This document shows, piece by piece, positions 17,801-25,505 of a stretch of 64,000 nt of DNA. The position numbers and the translations under genes are program-made. Source of the stretch: GCA-2687025 sp964473525 (GTDB lineage Bacteria > Poribacteria > WGA-4E > GCA-2687025). The stretch's first letter is position 1. Every line of letters begins with the position of its first letter. The notes under the pieces are model-generated. The model searched no databases. It saw nothing but the letters and a program-made list of their open reading frames with translations, and was not told the origin of the DNA. The stretch spans positions 1-64,000 of the forward strand of contig CAYYPK010000027.1 in NCBI GenBank assembly GCA_964473525.1, written 5' to 3'.

Positions 17801-20800
17801 CGATCGCCTGGATCAGCACTGGGCCACCCGCGACAGCGTCGTCGCCCGTCGGTAGCGTGAACGTGTGGCTGAACGTACCGTCGCTGGCGACCTCGATTTC
17901 CTTCTCGGTGTGGGCGCCGATGACGATGGAGACTTCCTTGTCGCCGTCGTCCTTGAAGCCCAAGCCGAACATGCTGACGGAGGTACCGAGGGTAGCGGAC
18001 CCGAGGCTCTGCCCAGTGGGCTTAACGCCCGCCACGCCGTAGATGACCAACTCGGGTAGAACGGTGAACGTAGCGCTCAGCTTCTCCTTGTCAGCATCGC
18101 CAGCGGCGTTCGTCAGCTCCACAGTCTTCTCACCATTGGTGAGACCCGTGACGGTGATGGAGCCGCTAACCGCGCCCTTGTTGTCGGCAAGCAGGGTCTG
18201 GACCGTGGAGTCGCCGATCTTGACCGTCACAGCAGCGCTCGCGGCGAAGCCCTTGGCGGCAACGGCGATGACGCCGTCGCTCTGCCCAAGGCCGTCACCA
18301 GAGGTCCACAGTGCGCCAGAAGGTGCGTTCTCCGAGGCGTTGCGGATCGTGCCCTTATCCAGGGTCATCCCGCTCGCGATCGTCTCGAGCGTGCTCGACG
18401 CGACCACGGAGCCACCTGGGCTCTCGCTGTTGCTTGTGGTTGTCTGCGTCTCGACGACGGAGATCGTGCGTCCGCCAGAGACGAACGGCACTTCGCTGAC
18501 CTTGAAGGAGACTGTGAACGCCCCAGCCGTGTTCGCGCGGAACGTGCGCCCGGACGTCGCAGCCTTCGACCAGATGAGCCCGCCCTGGACAGCATCGACC
18601 AAGCTGATGCGCGTGTCCGTGAACAGACCGTCAGGGTCGTTGGTGTCCGTGCGCAGACCCGTTGCGAAGAACGCCGTGGCGTCCTGTGTCAGGAAGACGA
18701 GTTCCGTCGCCCCGCCAGAGTCGATTCGGTCCCACGAGACCATGAGGTCCTTCGTGGAGGAGAACCCGGATCCGGTGATTGTGATTGTGTCGTCCGCGCC
18801 CACGTTCTCGTCCGACGAGAGCGAAATCGCCGAGTCAACCGTGTAGGTAGCTTCGACGCCACCGACGGCGACCTTGCGGTCTCCACCCTCGCGCGGCGGA
18901 ACCGTGAACTCGACCTTGAACGCCCCTGTCGTGTCCGTGATCACGTTCGTGCCACTTACCGAACCAACTCCGCGTGCTGTCAAGGAGACTGCGACGCTGT
19001 CGAAGGTTACTGGCAAGGAGCTACTACCGGCGTAGCCGCTACCCGTGACCGTGATCTGCGACCCAACCGGGCCACTCGTCGCGGAGCCATCACTGTCGGC
19101 AATGGTCAGGCTTGCGCTGCCGCCCGCTGCCGATACGACGAAGTCGACGCTGGCAAGGACGTTGCCAGAACCGTCAAGCGCGTCGATCTTCTTCGGGCCG
19201 CTGCTGACACCTGGGTTCAGCGCCGCCTGGAACGCCGGCGAAAGGACGCCGTCGATCGTAGCGTTCGCCGTCCCATTACCACCAACGAGGAGGCCGGAGC
19301 CTGCCGCCGCGCTATCGGCACGGATCGTCAGGGTCACGTTCCCCAAGGGGAATCCTGAACCGTTGATGGTCAGGACCGTGCTACCGGGCGTTCCGGAGAC
19401 CGGGCTGACCGTCAGGCTGGCGGTCACCTGCAAGGCGTTGGTAGCCACGACGAGCGCGTCGTCGTCGGAGCCTGGATCGCCGTCGATGACGATGTCCAGG
19501 CCGGCGGCGCTCGCCTTACGCTGCGGAACGACTAGCGACAGGTTCAGCGAGCCGTTGGCCTGCACGACGTTGCCTGAAACAGTCGCCTTATGGCCGCTGG
19601 TGCTCACGAGGAACACATCGACAACCTTGCCGGGCGTGAAGCCCGTGCCTGTCAACGTGACCGCGGAACCCACCGCCGCGCCGACGGGCCAGTCGCCGCT
19701 CTCCTTGCCGCCAACGAGGGTGACCTGGCCACCCACGGAGAAGGCGTCGGAAACCGTCGTCGACAGGATGCCACCCGTCACCGGATCGGTCGTCCCTGCC
19801 TGCTGGACTGTGATGGTCTGGTTGCCCGTACCGGCATCAGCGACGATGACCTTGGTGCGAACCGATCCGTTCGCCCCTGTGGCGGTGGCTTCGTCGTCAC
19901 CGAAGGCCAGCATCGTCGAACCGACGAGGAACTGAAGTTCCGTCTCAGCCGCGAAGCCGAAGACGTCAATTTCCACCGACGAGCCGACCGAAGCCGAGCT
20001 GCCGGAGACGATCGCCGCCGACGGGCGGACGTTGATCGTGATGTTCTTAGTCTGCCCAGACGTGGCGCCGGAGGCGGTCAGCGTCTGAATGCCACCGGGG
20101 ACGCTCGGAATTCGAACGCCAACATCCGCCGCGTCAACGTCCTTGCCGAAGCCACCGTTGCTGGTGTTCACGCCCGGCAACGATCCGTCCGTCGTGGACG
20201 TGTAGCCATCGCGCGTGACGATCGTAGGCGTCGTGCCACCGACGGAGAACGAGACGGCTTCCTCGCCGCCGCTTCCGTTCCCGTAGCCGGAGCCTCGCAC
20301 CAGAACCTTGTCACCAACCTTAAACGAGGCTGCCTGGTCGGGAGCCTGTAGGAGGGCCGCTTCCAGCAGGAAGAACTCTCCACCCGGGTTCGTCGACGTC
20401 TGGCTACCAATGAGAACCACTTCGTGGCCGTCGCGGTTGAAGGGCTTCGACGGCACCGTGAACGTGGTGTCCAACTGGCCGATGCTGTTCGTGTTGACAG
20501 GGTCTCCGATGGACGACCCATCGAACGTGATCGTGACAGGCTCAGCCGCCTTGAAGCCCTCGCCCTTGACGGTGAGGCTCGTCAGCGTCGTCCCCTGCTC
20601 CGGGTTGAGGCTGGCGATGGACGGAACCACCGTGACCGCGCCCTCGAGCTTCACGTCCTCTGCGCTGCTGGCGCCCACGACGTGAATGTCGTACCCGCCT
20701 GCGGTGAGAGCTGTCGGGATCGTGCCTACGATGTCGTCGGCGCTGCCTGCCGAGGATACCGCTGCGGACCCGATGACTGCGTCACCCAGCTTGAGCTGCA

Positions 20801-23573
20801 CGACTTCGAGGCCGCCGTAGCCGCTCGCGTCGATCTTGATCGTCCCGCCGATCTCCGTGTTCCCGCCACCCTCGGCGATGACCGCCTTGGAGTTCACGGT
20901 GAACGTGACCGTCTGGTTCTTCAGCTTGACGCTGTGAACGCCACGGGTCAGCGCCGGGACGGTGAAGCTAGCCTGGATGGAGCCGGCCACGCCGTCGGCG
21001 TCGTTCGTGCCGTTGTCTACGATCTTGTCCAAGGCCGCGCCTGGATCGTCACTGTCGTCGAAGTCCCAGGCAGCGCCGTCGAGCGTGAGAATGCCGAGAT
21101 CGGCAAACGCTGTGACGGAGCCGCGCAAGGTGAACGTGTCACCCACGCTCGCGGAATTGGTGTGAACCGCGATCGGGTCGTCGTCTGTGGTTTCGAACCG
21201 GATGAAGGCGGTGTTACGCGTGCCGGTCGGCAGCGTCTCGTTGTCCTTCGCGCCTTCGTCGCGGACGAACAGCAGGAACGCCGTGGACAGGCTTGCGACC
21301 CCAACGTCGCCAGCATTGCTGACGGGGACGGCCGCGAAGAAGCCACCCAGCGAACTGGACGTCAGGTCCAGCAGCTTGGCGTCCGCGTCCTTGTCCCAGA
21401 CGGAGTTATTGTCCTTGTCCAACCAGATGGAGATCGCCGACGACGCGCTGAACCCACGCCCTGCCAGCGTGATGGTCTCACCAAGCTGCTTGTCGCGGAT
21501 GGAGCCAACCGCAGCCTCGTTGTTGTCGACCTTCTCGATGCTGTTGAGGATGTTGACCTCGCCGTCGGTCGACAGCGTGCCGCGCGCGTGGGCGATGGCA
21601 ACCTTCTGCGTGCCGAACGCCTGCTGCGTCAGCTCAAGAGTCGCATCAACGACACCTGCGGTGCCGTTGGCGTCGTCGTCGCCGTTGTCCTTGATCGCCA
21701 CTGCCGTGGGGCCGACCTGAATCGTGACCGTTTCGCCGGATTCGAAACCACCAGCCGACACGCGGACGCTCTCACCGATCAGCCGGTCGATGGAGGATAC
21801 GGTGAGCGAGGTGTCGGGATCGATCAGCTGGAAGCCACCGGGCGTGATCTCGACGACGGCCTTGCCGATCGCCTGTTCACCCGTCGTTTCGATCTCCCAG
21901 GTGCCACCTTCGATGTCGGTGGGCAACTGGAGGCTTACGGAGAAGGCGCCGCCCGCATCGGTCGTGATGGCGCCGGTAGTGTCATCGGCAGTGCCGACGG
22001 CCACGCCGTCTGCCCCGCCCGCGTCCGTCAGGTCACCCGCGGCCACGGTGATGGCCGTGAACCCCTTCTTCAGACGTAGGGTCCCGATCGATGCGGCGCT
22101 GGCATAGTTCAGACCCGTGATACCGATGAGATCACCTGGGTTGGCTTCCGTGAGTGACGTGACTGACAGCACGTGAACCGCGCCGCCGGAGCCTGCCACC
22201 TTTACGGCACGCAGGTCGGTTTGCGCGCTGGGGCGAGAGAAGAGGAACGTCTTCGTCGCGACCGCGCCGCTGATGGCGCCCTGCGCCTGGATCGTGACCG
22301 TGCCGGAGGATGCGAGAGTCAAGGGTATCGTGAACGACCCTGTGATCGCGCCAGTGGACGCGTTTGCCGTGATAGTGCCAGGGGACGTCGTAACAGCGAA
22401 GACGATGCCGCCCTTAACGAGGGTAACGCTGACATCTTCACCGGTCGTGCCGGTGCCATCCGTCTTGATGTTCTTGTCGTCAGAACCATCGTGGGATGCG
22501 AAGCCGGTGCCGGAGAAGTCGATCGACGACCCGTTGGTTCCTGTCAGCGCGCCCGTGAGGGTGAGCTTCGGCTCGATGCTGATGCCGCTGGAGGCGGTAG
22601 CTGACGCCGTGCCAGTGGACGTGTCCGAAATCTTCACGTCCCGCGTGCCGTACGTCATGGCGGGGATCGTGTACTCGATGCCGTCGCCACCATTGATGGA
22701 ACCAGTTGAATCGGCGGAGCCGAGGACTGCGACGCTGCCACCGATGGTTATCGAGAGCGACGCGCCAGCACCGGAGGGAGCAGGGAATCCGCGGCCCTTG
22801 ACGGTGATCTTTCCGCCGACGTTCTGGCTGCCGAAACCACTTGTCTCGAGGATCGGGGAGACGGAAACGACGTTGCCAAGGGAGGCCTGCACGTCCGTGA
22901 CGTAGTCTCCGTCGGAGTCCTTAACGCGGACGGTGTGCAGCGGGAAGGTCGTGGAGCCATCCGCGAACGGGGCGGCGCCGACCGTGATGCTGCCGTCGAC
23001 TCGACCGGTGGAGTCAGCGGTGAGCTCGCCGTAGCCGTCCCCATCGGTCGGGTGCGTGCCAATCTCGGCGCCGCCGAATTGCACCTGGACGAGTTCCACA
23101 CGGACCTTCTTGCCAGCGCGGAAGCCGTCGCCTACCACGGACAGCGTATCGCCCTTGATAACGGCGATCGGGGAGACCGAGATGAGCCGGGGCTGTACCC
23201 ACGTCGACGTGGAGCGTTCGCGCACCACGATGGACCGCTCGCCGTAGGCCACTGAGGGCACACGGAAGCTGACCTTGAAGTGGCCAGAAGAGTTCGTCTT
23301 GATGTTGTTGCCGTCGATCGACCCCGTCTCGACGGTGAGGTCGTTCGCCGACGTGATGATGATTCCGTCGTACGTCAGCACGCCGAGAGTGGTCTCGGCG
23401 GCGCCAAAGCTGTCGTCGCTCTCGACGGTGATGAGCTGACCGACCGTCGCCCGGTTCGTCTCGGAAATGGCAGTGCCTTCAAACGCGAGATTGGCGATCA
23501 GCGTCTCAGCAGCGTGGGCCGCCGTTCCGCCTGCCAGCGCAAGGCACATGGCCAATAGGCCTATACCGCGCAT
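11877..23573 (-). CDS. Giant IPT/TIG-repeat surface protein (3898 aa) with T9SS-type sorting domain
   Basis: I start it at the ATG at 23573. That codon follows a GGAGG 9 nt upstream and opens a clean signal peptide (MRGIGLLAMC...AAHA). The frame stays open 68 codons further upstream but without signal-like sequence. About thirty IPT/TIG-like beta-sandwich repeats follow, each marked by a core like (A/V)GDTLTVTGTGF followed by a VxVxxG strand. Near the C-terminus come an Ig/cadherin-like pair, a GVNLVHVP...GINVIGVPRD domain, one copy of the roughly 105-residue domain shared with the 2874-aa protein (about 3694-3795), and a sorting domain starting LLPNYPNPFNPETWIPFQL, with YWDG, and ending MVILK. 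It is likely an extended surface fibre or adhesin. It has its own promoter, and the capsule genes lie immediately upstream. Confidence 0.88.
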   Translation of the reverse strand: MRGIGLLAMCLALAGGTAAHAAETLIANLAFEGTAISETNRATVGQLITVESDDSFGAAETTLGVLTYDGIIITSANDLTVETGSIDGNNIKTNSSGHFKVSFRVPSVAYGERSIVVRERSTSTWVQPRLISVSPIAVIKGDTLSVVGDGFRAGKKVRVELVQVQFGGAEIGTHPTDGDGYGELTADSTGRVDGSITVGAAPFADGSTTFPLHTVRVKDSDGDYVTDVQASLGNVVSVSPILETSGFGSQNVGGKITVKGRGFPAPSGAGASLSITIGGSVAVLGSADSTGSINGGDGIEYTIPAMTYGTRDVKISDTSTGTASATASSGISIEPKLTLTGALTGTNGSSIDFSGTGFASHDGSDDKNIKTDGTGTTGEDVSVTLVKGGIVFAVTTSPGTITANASTGAITGSFTIPLTLASSGTVTIQAQGAISGAVATKTFLFSRPSAQTDLRAVKVAGSGGAVHVLSVTSLTEANPGDLIGITGLNYASAASIGTLRLKKGFTAITVAAGDLTDAGGADGVAVGTADDTTGAITTDAGGAFSVSLQLPTDIEGGTWEIETTGEQAIGKAVVEITPGGFQLIDPDTSLTVSSIDRLIGESVRVSAGGFESGETVTIQVGPTAVAIKDNGDDDANGTAGVVDATLELTQQAFGTQKVAIAHARGTLSTDGEVNILNSIEKVDNNEAAVGSIRDKQLGETITLAGRGFSASSAISIWLDKDNNSVWDKDADAKLLDLTSSSLGGFFAAVPVSNAGDVGVASLSTAFLLFVRDEGAKDNETLPTGTRNTAFIRFETTDDDPIAVHTNSASVGDTFTLRGSVTAFADLGILTLDGAAWDFDDSDDPGAALDKIVDNGTNDADGVAGSIQASFTVPALTRGVHSVKLKNQTVTFTVNSKAVIAEGGGNTEIGGTIKIDASGYGGLEVVQLKLGDAVIGSAAVSSAGSADDIVGTIPTALTAGGYDIHVVGASSAEDVKLEGAVTVVPSIASLNPEQGTTLTSLTVKGEGFKAAEPVTITFDGSSIGDPVNTNSIGQLDTTFTVPSKPFNRDGHEVVLIGSQTSTNPGGEFFLLEAALLQAPDQAASFKVGDKVLVRGSGYGNGSGGEEAVSFSVGGTTPTIVTRDGYTSTTDGSLPGVNTSNGGFGKDVDAADVGVRIPSVPGGIQTLTASGATSGQTKNITINVRPSAAIVSGSSASVGSSVEIDVFGFAAETELQFLVGSTMLAFGDDEATATGANGSVRTKVIVADAGTGNQTITVQQAGTTDPVTGGILSTTVSDAFSVGGQVTLVGGKESGDWPVGAAVGSAVTLTGTGFTPGKVVDVFLVSTSGHKATVSGNVVQANGSLNLSLVVPQRKASAAGLDIVIDGDPGSDDDALVVATNALQVTASLTVSPVSGTPGSTVLTINGSGFPLGNVTLTIRADSAAAGSGLLVGGNGTANATIDGVLSPAFQAALNPGVSSGPKKIDALDGSGNVLASVDFVVSAAGGSASLTIADSDGSATSGPVGSQITVTGSGYAGSSSLPVTFDSVAVSLTARGVGSVSGTNVITDTTGAFKVEFTVPPREGGDRKVAVGGVEATYTVDSAISLSSDENVGADDTITITGSGFSSTKDLMVSWDRIDSGGATELVFLTQDATAFFATGLRTDTNDPDGLFTDTRISLVDAVQGGLIWSKAATSGRTFRANTAGAFTVSFKVSEVPFVSGGRTISVVETQTTTSNSESPGGSVVASSTLETIASGMTLDKGTIRNASENAPSGALWTSGDGLGQSDGVIAVAAKGFAASAAVTVKIGDSTVQTLLADNKGAVSGSITVTGLTNGEKTVELTNAAGDADKEKLSATFTVLPELVIYGVAGVKPTGQSLGSATLGTSVSMFGLGFKDDGDKEVSIVIGAHTEKEIEVASDGTFSHTFTLPTGDDAVAGGPVLIQAIGKGGESDSETFTVLPRVSVVNDDIAIGSGTQASVETGSKVKVSGDGFTANTAVTLRVLEAGTAGNSVTATGNVTDSRGRLVDARFTATELKRPESGRNVRAITPAATVDSSNTFRRAPSISALAPASGSSGTSITISGQGFPSNISTFQVRVGPSTFVSSVTATEGTASGGLITPTETGRFTATFAAPAIGTTGGIAINVVSGSESANDQFIYSDPTQTATLAVTSDASDLRVGDTVKVRGYNYNGGSIIGELQFDADSAFLSPTRPSLTSVGTGSWGVSLGKIRSDENGVFEVSFATPANTSDSVAGTKYIGTSTSGETTTSVVIQNSITRSVDTTSPGGVVTVSGTGFASEADLGKIALDGASLDATGNAADGAVKTTTLGTFTASVTIPGIGESGITAGNHALTLNGVNTDADSGGDSLNLIGTVQGSASPSTAAIGDLISVSAEGFAPTSGSDTVTVLFDDAKVATLVDRKAGNAIKSEAISTDANGDVEFTFNVPSAGAGTHQIRLTQDEDAGGNGNAAIDFGIAFTVTGSVVVLPSSGLAGDTLTVTGTGFGANSTVFVDFGTVSNAATVAANSAGSFTARFNAKAQPKGSVTVTARSSTTTSAGAFSISETVDVLVNGEAGSSAKVGDNVTVAANGFAAGTAVDVTIGNGQTVSTSTNAVGSVSQTFSVQETSSHTTYQPKVGDVSSASALTITPLIAASPSSGRAGDEVVVTGRGFAKDAKLSIYLGKDASGNDEIAVDGTGIAVDSSGSFTATVKVGSAVVPASDTKVKAGSAEADFVILVSEAKLTVKVGADEVSKGTVGTLLTVSPSAATFGSSENVQVSFANQNVILQQAASGTFTTNFAVPVTPGGTKQIRAVGQTTGETRTALFDVIPNITSISESLFDLGETVTITGNGAGGGDALQVMLATAKDDSPLEDAVADTAEAVTITGGSVADSDGIFQLTFRVDNRIFDQDRTQVRLKVVSVSAGVESDWFGKDSDISGGLEIITKGVRLSLSQTSGAGDATLTVTGFAADDSGNARLNANIGSVTLQHQFVSGGARVVVPSSDLTVSVGLEEGDTVRTDSSGKFEVSFPIGTATEPKPGGLLTVSISGESVNYTITPQLRAIDAGGATTSQLELGETYTLEGLGYFPLQSVAVAFDGSTLDTSSATTTDEYGKFTTTFSTPDVLGGLHSVTGAGPFSSTSATLAVIGTITSPEAVLQAVVRGDMVDVAGIGFGADEELTFAVGPATIDAADVVDGMSAADGTFASTITIPAVAAGEHDLVVSSASSSAILTGAFTISSSVTANPDKSKAGADLTVSGSGWAAFSAVLIEIVGENATTASADDIGSFSSTITLAGEKADGSVVNVTATSGDIVETTTFTYDGSAAAQDVAVDPATAVGADGTITVSANIETGATATFSIAGVDGATAVAMAATGADAPDGFIAVAGSHVAAADEDIADAVVTVAVTDALGNAGDFTADATVTIDTVAPELGDSTVDPATARNGMTFTITVNAEAGLASVTADVSDVDTTQAGPVALEEGDDGVYTATVLVSTSNAAETGDKTIAVTAADEAGNETTNASAIAIRLQAETSFTVALHAGVNLVHVPVKVDGLDNASDLYEALGGSDDVGLIVMLNDAGKFVAFTTGVEPGSPADVALADGSGAIVVMKKSKAVTFTGGLLGTDVALSQGINVIGVPRDGAVATAGGIADLSADVQRVIREENGRFVAVVSGATDADVSGGAAYIVLASADAALTLDGGAWENSAAAAPITNVAYNTDASPVFLVQGSLMREDTLDVINGIEVTVTNMRTGDTLTDTVGRSSGAGRFSTTFLSLGGAEYKVGDTFELRVVDPSGTFGGVRDTQRIITREDMRSGRIDLGSILLSAVPERSALLPNYPNPFNPETWIPFQLSAESAVKVSIYNGAAQRVRTLDIGYLPAGTYTSRSKAAYWDGSNEMGERVSSGVYFYRIEAGSFSEMRRMVILK

Positions 23574-24045
23574 GGATACCGTCCTCCATAGATGTCGAGA
23601 GCGACTGGCCACGTTAGACCCCCCGATTACGTTCGAGCGACGACCGTCGTCCGCGCCACGATGCGCGGCGGACGTCTGAGAAGTGTGGATGGAACTGGAA
23701 CCGTCCATCAGATCCGCCTCCGATAGGACCAAAGTTTTCGAGCGTCGTGCCTGAAATTCGCTTGTATCTGTCAACATCCGCCCACGATCAGAAGATTATG
23801 AGTGCGTGCGTCGCCGCGTGGTCGCGCCTCGTCACGTGCCCGTCGCCGAGAGGCGCGAGCGGCCTGGCAAAGCGCCATATACTACATCTCCTGTTCGAGG
23901 ACTGTCAAGACTTTCACTTCCGGCGCCAGAGAGGCTTTGGCCGCCTCCGCAACACGTCAGCAAACGGACGCGCGCCAGCACGCACGCCTCCGCTGCGAAT
24001 CCATACGACCCCATGTTTCCCGAGGTTTCAGTGGGGTGACGGCGA
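23574..24045. other. Leader/promoter region of the IPT giant gene
   Basis: A 472-bp gap between the Wzz-like gene and the giant gene. It holds a good minus-strand promoter at 23879-23908, which gives the giant gene an untranslated leader of about 300 nt. I see no known riboswitch core in the leader. A weak CCCCA/TGGGG inverted repeat around 24009-24036 may end the Wzz transcript. Confidence 0.5.
23879..23908 (-). promoter_or_regulatory. Promoter for the IPT-repeat giant gene
   Basis: A perfect -35 TTGACA (23903-23908), an 18-nt spacer and a -10 TAGTAT (23879-23884) lie on the minus strand. A start near 23872 leaves about 300 nt of leader before the ATG at 23573. Confidence 0.6.
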
Positions 24046-25467
24046 CTACGCGGTCTGCTCGCCCGCAGAGGCGGCCCGCTGGCGCCGAGTCGACCACAGC
24101 TCGACCAACGCAACACATAAGGCGCCCATCACGCAGCCGATAGCGAGGCCGATGACCATGTCCACCTTGCGCCTTGGGGACGATCGCTCAATGGCTGGCA
24201 TGGCGGGATCCAGCGTCTCGAAAGCGACCTCCTCGCGCGTTTCATCGATCTTGGCGATCTCGAGCTGCTGCGCCAACAGCGTGAAGAGCGTCTCCTGCAC
24301 GACCCTGGCCCGCATGAGCTCAGCGAGCTCCCTCTTCACGCGCGGGAGATCCGCCAGCGCCATGGTGCTAACGGCGGAGCCCTCCCCTCTGAGAGCGAGG
24401 GCGAGCTTCTCCTCGGCCGCGTCTATCTGCACATCTATAGCGGCGAGAGCCGCGCTGCCGGGCGACACACGAGCCCCGGTCAGCACGTCTCGCTCAACGC
24501 GCTTCGCCGCGAGGGTGGCCTCCAGCGCCCCCAGGCGGGAGACTGCCTGGGCAGTCTGTTCGGGAAGTGACACCAACGTGTGCTGGGTCTCAAATGCCTC
24601 TAGCGCGGCTTCGGCCGCCGCGAGGTCCGACACGGCGGTCATGTACCGTGCTTCTACAAACTCCCGCGTCCTGCGCGCCTCGGTGTTCGTGGTGGTTCTG
24701 AGGTAGGTCCGCAGCTCGTCCACGAACGAATTGGCGAGGTCCGCCGCGAGTGTGGGATTGTCCTCGAACATCACGACGACCCTGATGATGCTGTCCTTAC
24801 GGTCGGACTCCACGCGGACACCCTCGCGGAACTTCCCGAGCATCGCCTGACTCAACTGGTACCAGGACTGCCGTGCGGCCCTGACATCCAGCCCAGCCGC
24901 GTTCCCAGCCCACCCCGGCAGCGAGGTCACCTCAGCCAGGACCGTGGCGTCATCCAGCGCGAGAATGGCGGAACCGGGCGAGAGTCCAGAGGCCTCCGCG
25001 ACGCCAGCCGGATGCGCCGCAGCAAGTTCGAGGCGTATGCGATCCAGGTCGAGCTCCCCAAAGGAAGGGCCTCGCTTCTCGCGGAGCTCGTTGAGTTGCC
25101 GATGGGTGAGTACGCCGAACAGACGGTGACGGCGAGCGACGCGTTCAGCAAGACTGCGCGTGCGAAGAAAGCTGGAAAGACGCTCGGTGTCGCCGCCGCC
25201 CGTCACGCCAAGCCCGGCGAGCGCAGCCGCCGCGCCACCCGCCTGTCGCAGAAGCCCTAGCGCGCCGCCGTCCGCCTCCTTGTGGGGGATGATGGTCGTG
25301 GCGCTACCCCACATCTCTGGCCGGAGGTACATGGTGCGAACGAAGGCTCCTATAAGAACCACCGTCACCACTGCGGCGAAGAGCCACTTGCGACGCCAGA
25401 GGATGCCAACGTACGCGGCGATGTCCACGTCGGCTTCCGCGTATCTGTCGGTCTCGGGCACCGTCAT
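24046..25467 (-). CDS. Wzz-type polysaccharide chain-length protein
   Basis: 473 residues with the polysaccharide co-polymerase topology. An N-terminal cytoplasmic stretch ending in DIAAYVGILWRRKW leads into a transmembrane helix (about 29-47). A large periplasmic Wzz region with a long coiled coil follows (about 260-420, with an EAxRTREFVEARY-type segment), then a second membrane helix (about 438-460) preceded by the usual SPRRK. There is no fused tyrosine-kinase domain. It would set chain length of the surface polymer made by the Wzx/Wzy genes at 32.3-34.8 kb. It is separated from the Wzi-like gene by only 38 nt on the same strand and probably cotranscribed. No strong ribosome binding site is seen before the ATG. 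Confidence 0.85.
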   Translation of the reverse strand: MTVPETDRYAEADVDIAAYVGILWRRKWLFAAVVTVVLIGAFVRTMYLRPEMWGSATTIIPHKEADGGALGLLRQAGGAAAALAGLGVTGGGDTERLSSFLRTRSLAERVARRHRLFGVLTHRQLNELREKRGPSFGELDLDRIRLELAAAHPAGVAEASGLSPGSAILALDDATVLAEVTSLPGWAGNAAGLDVRAARQSWYQLSQAMLGKFREGVRVESDRKDSIIRVVVMFEDNPTLAADLANSFVDELRTYLRTTTNTEARRTREFVEARYMTAVSDLAAAEAALEAFETQHTLVSLPEQTAQAVSRLGALEATLAAKRVERDVLTGARVSPGSAALAAIDVQIDAAEEKLALALRGEGSAVSTMALADLPRVKRELAELMRARVVQETLFTLLAQQLEIAKIDETREEVAFETLDPAMPAIERSSPRRKVDMVIGLAIGCVMGALCVALVELWSTRRQRAASAGEQTA

Positions 25468-25505
25468 GTCGGGCGCGCCCTACTGCTGAAGTCGATGCGA
25501 GCTTA

